Assembly: GCA_041751955.1 (NCBI GenBank)
Contig: JBGSIB010000010.1
Span: 1-64,000 of the forward strand
DNA: 64,000 nt
Origin: UBA2040 sp041751955
GTDB taxonomy: Bacteria; Bacteroidota; Bacteroidia; Flavobacteriales_D; Crocinitomicaceae
Direction: 5' to 3'
Shown: one piece after another, positions 49,419-57,008 of the stretch
Layout of the letters: each line of letters begins with the position of its first letter
How positions within the stretch are numbered: the first letter of the stretch is position 1
Position numbers and translations under genes: made by a program
The notes under the pieces: generated by a model
Database searches by the model: none
The model's input: only the letters and a program-made list of their open reading frames with translations
Told to the model about the DNA's origin: nothing

Positions 49419-50267
49419 ATGAAAATCGTCGGAGTACTTGTATTATTGGCTGTTTTGTTTGCTTGCAAAGAAGACCCGAAGCCACAAACCAACACAGCAG
49501 ATGTGGCTGCACTGAAAAGTCAACTGGAACAAATGGCCTTGGATGCCGAGTTGAAAGATTCGATGATCAATGAGTCATTATCCTTTTTCAATGAAATTCA
49601 AGACAATCTAATTTCAATTGGTGTGAAAGAAGAAAGTGTTAGAAATCAGAGTAAAAATTCTGAATTGGCGAACAATGACCGTGAGTTGGTGCTCAATGAA
49701 ATTAGACAAATCAATCAGTTGAGGGAAGAAAATGCCAAAAAAATTCAGCAGTTGCAAAGCTCCATGAAAAGCAGTGGTTTGAAGATTGCGGAGCTCGAAG
49801 CCATGGTTAAAAACTTGCTGAATGATATTGCTCAAAAAGACGAGCAAATTAAATATTTACAGGCAGAATTGGAAAATAAAGACAAAGATTATGCACGTTT
49901 GTTTGATGCCTATCAAGAGAAAGATTATCAAATGGAAGTCATGACGGAAAGCGTCAACACCGCTTATTACGTTTATGGATCTGAAAAGGAATTGCTCAAC
50001 AATGAAGTTATTTCAAAAAGCAAAGGCTTTATTGGCGTTGGTAAGAAAATTCGCTTGAAAGAGGATTTCAATGAAAACTATTTTACCAAAATTGATAAAC
50101 GAAACAAAAAAGAATTCCTGATTTCAGGAAAAGATATTCAGCTAATTTCAACGCACCCTACCAGTTCATATGAATTGTCTCCAGTGGGCACCAATACCAA
50201 GTTGATTATCAATGATGCAGCTTCTTTTTGGAAGGTTTCAAATTATTTAATCGTGATGGTGAACTAA
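49419..50267 (+). CDS. Coiled-coil lipoprotein
   Basis: The product has 282 residues: lipoprotein signal (VLVLLAVLFAC; Cys near 16), a long coiled coil (about 27-170; heptads such as IRQINQLREENAKKIQQL and KDEQIKYLQAELENKD), and a compact C-terminal domain of ~100 residues (AYYVYGSEKELLNNEVISKS, VGKKIRLKEDF, LIINDAASFWKVSNYL). The C-terminal fold is not recognised. It is probably anchored in an envelope membrane. It stands alone. Confidence 0.72.
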   Translation: MKIVGVLVLLAVLFACKEDPKPQTNTADVAALKSQLEQMALDAELKDSMINESLSFFNEIQDNLISIGVKEESVRNQSKNSELANNDRELVLNEIRQINQLREENAKKIQQLQSSMKSSGLKIAELEAMVKNLLNDIAQKDEQIKYLQAELENKDKDYARLFDAYQEKDYQMEVMTESVNTAYYVYGSEKELLNNEVISKSKGFIGVGKKIRLKEDFNENYFTKIDKRNKKEFLISGKDIQLISTHPTSSYELSPVGTNTKLIINDAASFWKVSNYLIVMVN

Positions 50268-50358
50268 TTAAAAATTATGAATATCTATTGTCGGACTAGA
50301 TTCACATCCCACAGAAAAATTTATTTTACGTTACTTTTCCTTGACGAAAAGTAACCAA

Positions 50359-50389
50359 CCTGCCTGCCGTGGCCGTTCGGACAGGCAGG
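50359..50389. repeat. GC-rich inverted repeat in an intergenic region
   Basis: CCTGCCTG (50359-50366) is inverted as CAGGCAGG (50382-50389). Upstream the sequence GTTACTTTT-CCTTGAC-GAAAAGTAAC is also inverted. The region is much richer in GC than its surroundings, so it looks like an inserted dispersed repeat. The 263-bp gap 50268-50530 holds no gene. Confidence 0.6.
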
Positions 50390-50530
50390 AAGTCAAGGCT
50401 TTAGAAGGAAGTTAAAGCGCAATTCTTCGATCTTTTCATTCTTGTTTAATTGGAACTTTCAAAAAGAATTAATGCTTTAAGATTAAATTCTAAAAGGTAT
50501 TTAAAAGAAATTTTAATTTGACATCAAAGA

Positions 50531-51181
50531 TTATAAATGGAAAAATGAAAATGCTTTATCATTCCATTCATTTTCAAACAAATGCGGGTAATATTTCTTC
50601 ATTTCTTCATGCATTAGCGTTACGGGAACATCGGCAAAAGTTCCGTAATAATGAAGATATTCCATGAACTGTTTTTCTCCTGAAAAAGTCTGAAACATGG
50701 AATTGTTTTCACCATCAAATTCAAGAGGTGGCACACCGGATAAACGGCAAATTCGTTTGTCAAAAGCAGGCGTGCAAGCTACCCATTTTTGATTCAAGTA
50801 TACTTCAACATAACCGTGGAAAACAATTTCTGTCCGTTTGAGGTATTGTTCTAATTTTTCTACCCCAATGTGATTACGGACTATGGCGTAACCCATTCGA
50901 GCAGGAATGCCAAGGCGTCGAGCTCCTGCTGCGAAAACATTTGATTTTTCAACGCACCACGCTCTGTTTTTGGTAAGAACATGGCTAGCTTTTAATGCTT
51001 CAGGACGTAAATCCAAATGATAAGGATCGTAAATGAAATGATCGCGCACCTTTTCGTAGAAGCGAATTATCTTTTCTTTTTTAGAGGTGAATTTTTCAAA
51101 CTGCTCCAAGTATGCATCAAATAAAGGATGGTTATAGTCCAAAATTTCAGTTTCCTTAAGGTATTCTGATTCATTTTCCAT
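50531..51181 (-). CDS. Transglutaminase-like cysteine peptidase-fold protein
   Basis: The product has 216 residues. The core reads VLTKNRAWCVEKSNVFAAGA (Cys near 78), RRLGIPARMGYAIVRNHIG and FHGYVEVYLNQKWVACTPAF (His near 118, with Asp shortly after). The Cys-His-Asp order is that of the transglutaminase-like superfamily. No signal peptide or TM segment is seen, so it is probably cytoplasmic. Substrate unknown. Confidence 0.82.
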   Translation of the reverse strand: MENESEYLKETEILDYNHPLFDAYLEQFEKFTSKKEKIIRFYEKVRDHFIYDPYHLDLRPEALKASHVLTKNRAWCVEKSNVFAAGARRLGIPARMGYAIVRNHIGVEKLEQYLKRTEIVFHGYVEVYLNQKWVACTPAFDKRICRLSGVPPLEFDGENNSMFQTFSGEKQFMEYLHYYGTFADVPVTLMHEEMKKYYPHLFENEWNDKAFSFFHL

Positions 51182-51255
51182 GCGTCAAAATTAAAATTTA
51201 GATTATGATTATTGGGCTAATTCCTGGCAAGAAGTAATATTTCGGTCATTGTCCT

Positions 51256-51263
51256 TAACTTCG
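51256..51263 (+). promoter_or_regulatory. Candidate -7 element ending four bases before a GTG start
   Basis: TAACTTCG resembles TAnnTTTG and ends at 51263; the GTG at 51268 follows after four bases, so the transcript would be almost leaderless. Confidence 0.35.
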
Positions 51264-51267
51264 AAGC

Positions 51268-51819
51268 GTGAAAAGTGATTTCTCTTCTTTTGATGAAAAA
51301 ATTGGCCCGAAGAGTCCTTTGCCCTATTTATTGCAAGTTCGCAATTGGGTTTTTGGTTTGAAAAGACCCAGTATAGTCGTTCAGATAGGTTTTTACTTTT
51401 TATTTGTTGTTGGCATAGTGTTTTTTGCATGGAATATACTCAGTACGATTGCTTTGCGTATGCGTTTTGTGGTGCGCGAAAACAGGAATGTCTCAATTAA
51501 AGAGTTTTTATCCGAAAGAGCAGTCGAATTGGAAATTCATCCGGATTATATTTTACCAAAACTACTGACCTTTTTTTCTATTTCAGCTATTTGTTGGTTG
51601 CTCTTCCTTTTTGCGTTAATATTACTTTGGCGACAAAAAAAACTCTTCTTTTGGATAGGTATAGGGTCTCTTGTTTTTTATATTGGCATGGCCTTGTTTT
51701 ACGTAGGAGGACTATTTTTTTGGGAAGGAGTAACTAACCTAGATAAACTGCTGATTTTCGCTTCCATGCTCATGCTGGCCTTTTATCGCTTTTATTTTTT
51801 CTCGAAGGAAGAAAAGTAA
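51268..51819 (+). CDS. Four-helix membrane protein of unknown function
   Basis: The product has 183 residues, start GTG. A polar N-terminus of ~40 residues precedes four TM helices (near 44-66, 98-122, 130-152, 158-178). A loop between helices 1 and 2 (RENRNVSIKEFLSERAVELE) is on the side opposite to the N-terminus. No family is recognised. Its 3' end overlaps convergent aroK by 28 bases. Confidence 0.6.
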   Translation: MKSDFSSFDEKIGPKSPLPYLLQVRNWVFGLKRPSIVVQIGFYFLFVVGIVFFAWNILSTIALRMRFVVRENRNVSIKEFLSERAVELEIHPDYILPKLLTFFSISAICWLLFLFALILLWRQKKLFFWIGIGSLVFYIGMALFYVGGLFFWEGVTNLDKLLIFASMLMLAFYRFYFFSKEEK

Positions 51820-52316
51820 GTATCGATCATTTCAACCAATCGTTTTACAGTTTGATCCTCGCGGCTTGGAATTATCTTGCAAATGGAATAAAATGACTCC
51901 CGTTCCGTCAAATGCTCGGCGATGAATTCATCCAAATCCTCGCCCTGCAAATGATCAACCAAAGGTCTAGACTTTTTGGAATTTTCTATTCTATGCGCTA
52001 ATTCCTTTACGGGTCGTTTCAAATAAATAGTCAGACCCAGTTCATTCATTTTGTCCATGTTGCCGTGAAAACAAGGCGTTCCACCACCAGTTGATATGAC
52101 AACTTTTTCATTCAGAGGTAAATTGTCTAGGAACTCTTTTTCGATTTCACGGAATTTAGCTTCACCTAATTCTGAGAATATTTCAGGAATGGTTCGATTG
52201 TATTTCTTTTCAATTTCTTTGTCTGAATCCAAAAAAGGAAGAAGAAGTTCATGTGCAACTCGCTTTCCGAGTGAACTTTTTCCTGAACCCATATAACCAA
52301 CAAAAAAAATATGCAT
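51792..52316 (-). CDS. aroK: Shikimate kinase
   Basis: The product has 174 residues starting MHIFFVGYMGSGKSSLGKRV, with the P-loop near 8-15. Other shikimate kinase features: FLDSDKEIEKKYNRTIPEIF (Asp-containing substrate site), REIEKEFLDN, VISTGGGTPCF and the lid KSRPLVD. It phosphorylates shikimate with ATP. ATG 52316 is chosen; the longer frame to 52364 contains the promoter at 52335-52364, so the extra 16 residues are not part of the protein. Confidence 0.93.
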   Translation of the reverse strand: MHIFFVGYMGSGKSSLGKRVAHELLLPFLDSDKEIEKKYNRTIPEIFSELGEAKFREIEKEFLDNLPLNEKVVISTGGGTPCFHGNMDKMNELGLTIYLKRPVKELAHRIENSKKSRPLVDHLQGEDLDEFIAEHLTERESFYSICKIIPSREDQTVKRLVEMIDTYFSSFEKK

Positions 52317-52334
52317 TTGGTTTTTCCTTTCTTG

Positions 52335-52364
52335 CAAACCTACATGTTTTTTTAAAAAGCACAA
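52335..52364 (-). promoter_or_regulatory. Promoter of aroK
   Basis: On the minus strand TTG (52364-52362) is separated from TAGGTTTG (52342-52335) by 19 bases, an exact match to the Bacteroidota consensus. It fixes the aroK start at 52316. Confidence 0.7.
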
Positions 52365-52476
52365 GAAAGTTAAGGGTTCGTCAATATTTTTAAAATAATT
52401 TCATGCTGTTTAGGCTTTAAAATCAAAGCATTACAATCAATCATTGAAATAAACTAAAAAAAAAGCAATTCTTACC

Positions 52477-52506
52477 TTGTCGAAAAAAAATATACACGTA
52501 TATTTG
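52477..52506 (+). promoter_or_regulatory. Promoter of the tRNA-Lys region
   Basis: TTG (52477-52479), 19-base spacer, TATATTTG (52499-52506). It is 97 bases upstream of the tRNA's first base and directly upstream of a 5' tRNA-like fragment at 52545. Confidence 0.75.
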
Positions 52507-52544
52507 CACCCTCAAACAACGAAAGGAGTTTGAGTTTTAGATAA

Positions 52545-52596
52545 GATTCCGTAGCTCTCCCGATAGCTATCGGGAGCTAGAGCAAAACATAATCGG
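52545..52596 (+). pseudogene. tRNA-Lys 5' fragment interrupted by a 20-bp palindrome
   Basis: GATTCCGTAGCTC (52545-52557) is identical to the first 13 bases of the intact tRNA. It is followed by the palindrome CTCCCGATAGCTATCGGGAG (52557-52576) and then a remnant GCTAGAGCAAAACA that resembles the next part of the D-arm (GCTGGTAGAGCAATACA). It cannot form a tRNA. It lies between the promoter and the functional copy. Confidence 0.6.
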
Positions 52597-52603
52597 GGAA
52601 TAT

Positions 52604-52676
52604 GATTCCGTAGCTCAGCTGGTAGAGCAATACACTTTTAATGTATGGGTCCTGGGTTCGAACCCCAGCGGGATCA
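52604..52676 (+). tRNA. tRNA-Lys (anticodon TTT)
   Basis: The 73-base sequence folds into a full cloverleaf. Acceptor GATTCCG/CGGGATC (one G-T pair), D-arm GCTC/GAGC, anticodon arm ATACA-CTTTTAA-TGTAT with anticodon TTT at 52637-52639, T-arm CTGGG-TTCGAAC-CCCAG, discriminator A at 52676. The 3' CCA is not encoded. A T-run hairpin terminator follows at once. Confidence 0.95.
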
Positions 52677-52684
52677 CAAGAGAA

Positions 52685-52714
52685 AAAGAAGAGCAAAGGT
52701 TCTTCTTTTTTTTT
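52685..52714 (+). terminator. Terminator after tRNA-Lys
   Basis: AAAGAAGA (52685-52692) pairs with TCTTCTTT (52701-52708), eight-base loop, T-run to 52714. Confidence 0.75.
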
Positions 52715-52723
52715 GCACTAAAC

Positions 52724-52790
52724 TTTGGGTTTGAGCCCAAACGAAACCTAGAATCCAGCCTGTCCGCCGGAGCGCAGGATTACAAGAGAA
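52724..52790 (+). pseudogene. Degenerate tRNA 3'-half-like segment
   Basis: TTTGGGTTTGAGCCCAAACG (52724-52743) matches the tRNA T-arm region at about 14 of 20 positions and still pairs as an arm. GGATTACAAGAGAA (52777-52790) matches the tRNA 3' end and its flank (GGATCACAAGAGAA) at 13 of 14. Between them lies an unrelated GC-rich segment including CCTGTCCGCCGGAGCG. It looks like a decayed second copy split by a repeat; this is inference. Confidence 0.4.
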
Positions 52791-52902
52791 GTTCAATCGA
52801 AAGGGTGGATTTTTTTTTGTCTTTTATTTTCTGAGGATTGGGTTGTTTTTAAAACCGTATACAAAGCAACAATCTCAAAATAATCCTACTTATTGATAGT
52901 TC

Positions 52903-52932
52903 AAAAAAAACGCAACCCTTTAAAGGATTGCG
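52903..52932 (-). terminator. Terminator of the TonB-like gene
   Basis: On the minus strand CGCAATCCTTTAAAGGGTTGCG forms a stem with one mismatch, followed by a run of eight T. It lies 24 bases beyond the stop at 52957. Confidence 0.75.
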
Positions 52933-52956
52933 TCTCAAATATAATTTTAGTGTGGC

Positions 52957-53343
52957 TTACAAAGTAAACTTCACAGGCAATGTCATAGAAGTTCGTACAA
53001 GCTTTCCTTCATGCTGACCTGGTGTCCAGTTAGGCATTTCAGAAATAACACGTAAAGCCTCTGCTACTAAATCGGCATCGCCTCCGCGCACTGCTATTGC
53101 TTCTGTTACTTTTCCGTCTTTTTCAATCGTTAATTGAACGTAAATTGTACCTTGAATACCGGCATTTTTGGCTGCTTCAGGATATTTCAAATTTTCTCCC
53201 ATATAAGACATCATGGCGTCCATTCCTCCAACAAATTCAGGTTGAACATCAGATTGATACTTGATGGGTTCAACTTGAGTTTGCGCAAAAGAAGCGCCTA
53301 CAAACAACAAAGAGAGAATACTGAACAAGAATATTTTTTTCAT
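52957..53343 (-). CDS. TonB C-terminal-domain protein
   Basis: The product has 128 residues: signal peptide (FLFSILSLLFVGASFAQ) and a TonB-C domain (PEFVGGMDAMMSYMGENLKY; PEAAKNAGIQGTIYVQLTIE; then SEMPNWTPGQHEGKLVRTSM). It has no N-terminal inner-membrane anchor or proline spacer, so it is a free periplasmic TonB-like domain and not a full energy transducer. Partners unknown. ATG 53343 is chosen over the 53400 frame because the signal peptide begins there. Confidence 0.85.
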   Translation of the reverse strand: MKKIFLFSILSLLFVGASFAQTQVEPIKYQSDVQPEFVGGMDAMMSYMGENLKYPEAAKNAGIQGTIYVQLTIEKDGKVTEAIAVRGGDADLVAEALRVISEMPNWTPGQHEGKLVRTSMTLPVKFTL

Positions 53344-53501
53344 GATTTTTAAGTTAATGTGTTGCAATTTAAGGAAATCAATCTGATTTCTCATATACAA
53401 AACGTTTGAAAAAGTAGAGGGTTGCTATTTTCGCTATACCTTTTCTTTTCAAAAGCGTTATTGTTTTGGATGAAAAGCGAGTTATTATGGTCGGAGATAT
53501 T

Positions 53502-53918
53502 ATGAAGATTACATTGATTTCGATTTTTGGAGCACTTGTTCTGTCCTCCTGCAATAGAGGAGTGTTGGTAGAGGAAAATTCTATTGAGTTGATTTTTAGC
53601 GAGCAGATGCTTGAAGCAGCTAAAGTTGAATTATTTCGTGGGAATGAGAAAAGAAGCGAAGTCGCAGAAACCGCTTTGGATAAAACTGAACCCAATAGAT
53701 CGAGCCGGGCATCAGCGATTTTTAAATCTATAATAGATATTGACTCCGTACTTATTGATTTTATGCATGAGGTAAATGCTTTAAAAATGAGTATGTTCAA
53801 GAATAAAACTCTGTTGAATCAAGTTCGAAAACAAGCAAGAGATTATTCGGATTTCAGTCCGAAATATTTTGATATAGCGAATAAAAAAATCTATTTTCCG
53901 ATTGATAGGATGGAGTAG
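53502..53918 (+). CDS. GldM-like lipoprotein, N-terminal part (ends at in-frame TAG)
   Basis: The product has about 138 residues: lipoprotein signal (ITLISIFGALVLSSC; lipobox SSC), then a helical segment (LIFSEQMLEAAKVELFRGNE; AIFKSIIDIDSVLIDFMHEV). It stops at TAG (53916-53918), and the reading frame continues directly in the next open frame, so these look like one gene. The helical segment plus the downstream part resemble the N-terminal half of GldM, whose normal TM helix is replaced here by a lipobox. ATG 53502 is chosen; TTG 53466 and ATG 53487 are also possible. Confidence 0.5.
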   Translation: MKITLISIFGALVLSSCNRGVLVEENSIELIFSEQMLEAAKVELFRGNEKRSEVAETALDKTEPNRSSRASAIFKSIIDIDSVLIDFMHEVNALKMSMFKNKTLLNQVRKQARDYSDFSPKYFDIANKKIYFPIDRME

Positions 53919-54584
53919 TTGAAACGTTTAACAAATCGATTAAAATGGTTTAGAAAAGAAGTCACCCAAATAACCGCGCGTTACATCGGTTCTCCAGATT
54001 TACCCGCCCATTACTTTGTCGATCCCAATATTGCATCTTTTTCAAGTTATGAAGAATTTAATCGGAAAATGGAAAATGCATTCCTGTATAGCAACGTAGC
54101 TCAAGATGACAAAGAATCTATAAGGAAGATATTTATGGCTTTGACCAAAATGATTAGTCAAGAACCGAGCAATTTAAATTCGCCCATCGACTATTTCAAT
54201 TATCTGTTGAGTATAGAAAGAGGCGTTTTGGCAGCAAGAGCTGATGCTGCATCCTTGATTAGAATGCGTGTAGGTGGATGTGATTGCTATGGTATCGATA
54301 AATTTATAACTCTCGTTGATTTTCCATCTGTAGGTTTGGAAGGAGATACTGTTGATGTATCGGCTTTTTTCGCAGGTTACGATTCCGATAAAGTAATTAC
54401 TGGTACAATTAATGGAAAACCATTTGAAACTTCGGAAGGTGGAATGGTCAAACATAAAATAATCATCCCGAAGAACAAATCGGAACTTAAATTAAAAGGA
54501 ACACTGACAATAGTAAACAAATCCAGTGTTCCGAATACTGAAGAATGGAAAAAAACTATTCAAATCCTTCAACCTAATAAATAA
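53919..54584 (+). CDS. GldM-like protein, C-terminal part (in frame after the TAG)
   Basis: This 221-residue frame begins with TTG immediately after the TAG codon and is in the same frame as the upstream gene. It reads RLTNRLKWFRKEVTQI, FLYSNVAQDDKESIRKIFMA, then YLLSIERGVLAARADAASLI, FITLVDFPSVGLEGDTVDVS and AFFAGYDS. The last parts fit the GldM periplasmic D1-D2 region. No signal peptide or other start is visible, so alone it would be cytoplasmic. Either the gene has a nonsense mutation or there is re-initiation at TTG, preceded by AGGATGGAG. I favour a broken gene. Confidence 0.5.
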   Translation: MKRLTNRLKWFRKEVTQITARYIGSPDLPAHYFVDPNIASFSSYEEFNRKMENAFLYSNVAQDDKESIRKIFMALTKMISQEPSNLNSPIDYFNYLLSIERGVLAARADAASLIRMRVGGCDCYGIDKFITLVDFPSVGLEGDTVDVSAFFAGYDSDKVITGTINGKPFETSEGGMVKHKIIIPKNKSELKLKGTLTIVNKSSVPNTEEWKKTIQILQPNK

Positions 54585-54763
54585 AGGAGTGCCCTAACAA
54601 GAAGCTTGCTCCGCACTAAATATTACCGAACAATTCATCATCCACAACCCTCTGAATCACTCAATTTTTCAAAAAAGAAACCAGGACTTGCGGTAACAAG
54701 TTTAACTTAAAAAAACACCCCAAAAAATGCCCCCAAAGTCTCAGGATGATTGTATCGGTAGAA

Positions 54764-55594
54764 CTAGTTTTCTTTTATCAAATGCACATCCATTTGTGGG
54801 AAAGGAATATTTATTCCATTGGCAGCGAATTCTTTGTATACTTTTTCATTCATATCGAAATGCACCGCCCAATAATCCTCAACTTTCACCCATGGACGAA
54901 CAGCCACATTCACGGAAGAATTTCCCAATTCACCAAGACCAATGAATGGTTCTGGATCTTTCAAAATTCGAGAATCGCTTTTTATTATAGTATCGATCAC
55001 AGTTTTGGCTTTATTGTAATCTTCGCCGTAAGCAAAACCGAATACCATATCGACACGACGAATGCCTGCTCTTGCAAAATTTACGATATTGCCATTGGCA
55101 AGTGGTCCATTTGGAATGATAATGGTTTTATTATCCGCTGTTAATATAACCGTGTGGAAAATCGTTATTTCTTTCACCGTGCCATTTTCTCCTTGCGCAT
55201 TGATAAATTCTTCTACTTTGAAAGGTTTGAAAACCAAAATCATGACGCCTCCAGCAAAATTGGAGAGAGTACCAGAAAAAGCCATACCAATTGCTAAACC
55301 AGCCGCTCCGAGAATGGCGATAAAGGATGTCATTTGAACTCCTAATTGAGTGATGGAAGTGACAACAACTAAAACTTTAAGAATGGTGCTAGTCAAACTA
55401 GCAACAAAAGTGATAAGTCCCGCATCCATACCGCCTCTACTCATTACTCGCTTTATGGCCTTACCAATGAATTTCGCCAACCAGAAACCAATGATGAGTA
55501 TGGCAATCGCAATAATGAGATTTAATCCAATTTTCACGATAATTTGATTAAATTCTGTCCAAGATATTCCGAAGATACTTTCTAATTTGCTCAT
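54764..55594 (-). CDS. mscS: Small-conductance mechanosensitive channel
   Basis: The product has about 276 residues with three N-terminal TM helices; the third is the glycine/alanine-rich pore helix (FIAILGAAGLAIGMAFSGTL), followed by the beta domain (FAGGVMILVFKPFKVEEFIN; TIIIPNGPLANGNIVNFARA) and the alpha/beta tail. It opens when membrane tension rises on hypo-osmotic shock. ATG 55594 is chosen: the promoter TAAATTTG at 55635-55628 lies inside the longer frame to 55657. Confidence 0.93.
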   Translation of the reverse strand: MSKLESIFGISWTEFNQIIVKIGLNLIIAIAILIIGFWLAKFIGKAIKRVMSRGGMDAGLITFVASLTSTILKVLVVVTSITQLGVQMTSFIAILGAAGLAIGMAFSGTLSNFAGGVMILVFKPFKVEEFINAQGENGTVKEITIFHTVILTADNKTIIIPNGPLANGNIVNFARAGIRRVDMVFGFAYGEDYNKAKTVIDTIIKSDSRILKDPEPFIGLGELGNSSVNVAVRPWVKVEDYWAVHFDMNEKVYKEFAANGINIPFPQMDVHLIKEN

Positions 55595-55627
55595 TTCTTT
55601 TTTGTTATTTTTGTTTTCGTGGAGTGC

Positions 55628-55657
55628 AAATTTAGCCTTCTTTTTTAAAAACGCCAA
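55628..55657 (-). promoter_or_regulatory. Promoter of mscS
   Basis: Minus-strand TTG (55657-55655), 19-base spacer, TAAATTTG (55635-55628). The start codon at 55594 is 33 bases beyond. It sits just before the divergent YdcF gene. Confidence 0.7.
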
Positions 55658-55662
55658 TTTTC

Positions 55663-56430
55663 ATGTTCTTCCTTCTTTCCAAATTGTTCCTGTTTCTGAC
55701 CAAGCCATTCATTTGGATGCTGATCTTTTTGCTTTTTGGATTGATTTTTAAAAAGTCAAAATTTGCCAAGAAAAGCCTGAAGCTTTCGTTGATTCTCTTG
55801 TTCTTTTTTACCAACACCGTCATTTTATTAGAATTTAGTCGAATGTGGGAAGTGCCTGGTAAAAAGATGGAGAAAATCGGAAATTATGATTGTGCCATCG
55901 TTTTAACTGGAATGGCGAGTTATAATAACGATTTGAATCGACTAGAATTGGGACGAAATGGGGATAGAGTTTGGCAAGCAGTTGATTTGTATCACAGAAA
56001 AAAAGTGAAGAAAATTTTAATTTCTGGTGATTCAGGATCAATTACAGATAGAGGTTTGCATGAGGCGAAACAATTGGCTGAGGTGCTCAGAAGAACAGGT
56101 ATTCCTAAAGAAGATCTGATCTATGAGGGGAAATCACAAAATACACATAAAAATGCCTTAGAAACGGCTAAATTGCTGAAGAAGAAATATCCAGAATTGA
56201 AAAAATTACTCTTGGTCACAAATTCAACACACATGCGACGCTCTTTGGCTTGTTTCAAAAAGCAAGGCATAGCTTGTACACCTTTTTCCGTTGGTATGTG
56301 GACAGGGCCGAAACGTAATTATTTCTTGGAGCAATATATTATTCCAAATGTTGGTGCCTTGCAAAATTGGGAAACACTGACCAAAGAATGGGCGGGGTAT
56401 TTGATGTATAAGATGATGGGTTATCTGTAA
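55663..56430 (+). CDS. YdcF/ElyC-family membrane protein (DUF218)
   Basis: The product has 255 residues with two N-terminal TM helices (near 3-26 and 38-58) and a DUF218 domain: YDCAIVLTGMASYNNDLNRL, KKVKKILISGDSGSITDRG, AKQLAEVLRRTGIPKEDLIY, EGKSQNTHKNALETAKLLKK and KLLLVTNSTHMRRSLACFKK. E. coli ElyC/YdcF-type proteins are linked to envelope polysaccharide metabolism; the reaction is not settled. Confidence 0.88.
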   Translation: MFFLLSKLFLFLTKPFIWMLIFLLFGLIFKKSKFAKKSLKLSLILLFFFTNTVILLEFSRMWEVPGKKMEKIGNYDCAIVLTGMASYNNDLNRLELGRNGDRVWQAVDLYHRKKVKKILISGDSGSITDRGLHEAKQLAEVLRRTGIPKEDLIYEGKSQNTHKNALETAKLLKKKYPELKKLLLVTNSTHMRRSLACFKKQGIACTPFSVGMWTGPKRNYFLEQYIIPNVGALQNWETLTKEWAGYLMYKMMGYL

Positions 56431-56436
56431 AGTGAT

Positions 56437-56946
56437 TTACAAAATGATTTTGCATTTATCGGTATTGACCCACTTGCTCCAAGTTTTATTGTAGCCATGT
56501 ATTTCAGTGGTTTGAACACCCGAAGAATTCACGATTTTCCCACCGTTATTGGCCCAATTGAAAAGTCCGCCGTATAAATTCTTGACGTTTTTATACCCTT
56601 TTTTGATGAGTTGTTCACCTAGCTTACCGCTTCTGTAACCAACTGAACAATAGATAACTATCGTTGTGTTCTTGTCTATACCGTTGATTTTAGTCCAATC
56701 GATGTTGTCGTAACCCACCCAAATGGCTTCAGCCATGTGACTCACTTTGTATTCCTCAGATTCTCTGCTATCCAGAAAAACAATTTTTTCGCTAGCTTTT
56801 TGCTTTTTTTGAACCTCGGCCATGGAAATGGTAGGCGCTTTTTTGCCTGCCATATTGGTTGCCATTTTATCAAAACCTTCTGGATTCTGTCCAAATGAAT
56901 GGATGAATGGAAGAAGAAACAATACGAAAGCGAGAATGATTCTCAT
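56437..56946 (-). CDS. Exported rhodanese-like protein
   Basis: The product has 169 residues: signal peptide (IILAFVLFLLPFIHSFGQ) and a rhodanese domain (KIVFLDSRESEEYKVSHM; TTIVIYCSVGYRSGKLGEQL) with the active-site Cys near 101 in CSVGYRS. The loop length fits single-domain rhodaneses, which carry persulfide. Location in the periplasm is unusual for sulfur transfer, so a redox or binding role is possible. It converges on the YdcF gene (6 bp apart). Confidence 0.85.
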   Translation of the reverse strand: MRIILAFVLFLLPFIHSFGQNPEGFDKMATNMAGKKAPTISMAEVQKKQKASEKIVFLDSRESEEYKVSHMAEAIWVGYDNIDWTKINGIDKNTTIVIYCSVGYRSGKLGEQLIKKGYKNVKNLYGGLFNWANNGGKIVNSSGVQTTEIHGYNKTWSKWVNTDKCKIIL

Positions 56947-57008
56947 AATTTATACTTTATAGATTTGGACAATTTGCCGACAATATCCTTACAGAAATCG
57001 AACCAAAG

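Noticed and set aside
53378..53800. Minus-strand open frame of 140 codons overlapping the GldM-like gene
   Set aside because: Serine- and isoleucine-rich antisense frame without signal or domain; the plus strand has a clear lipoprotein signal.
53916..53918. TAG read as pyrrolysine or other recoding
   Set aside because: No pyl genes or recoding hairpin in view; a simple nonsense mutation or re-initiation explains it better.
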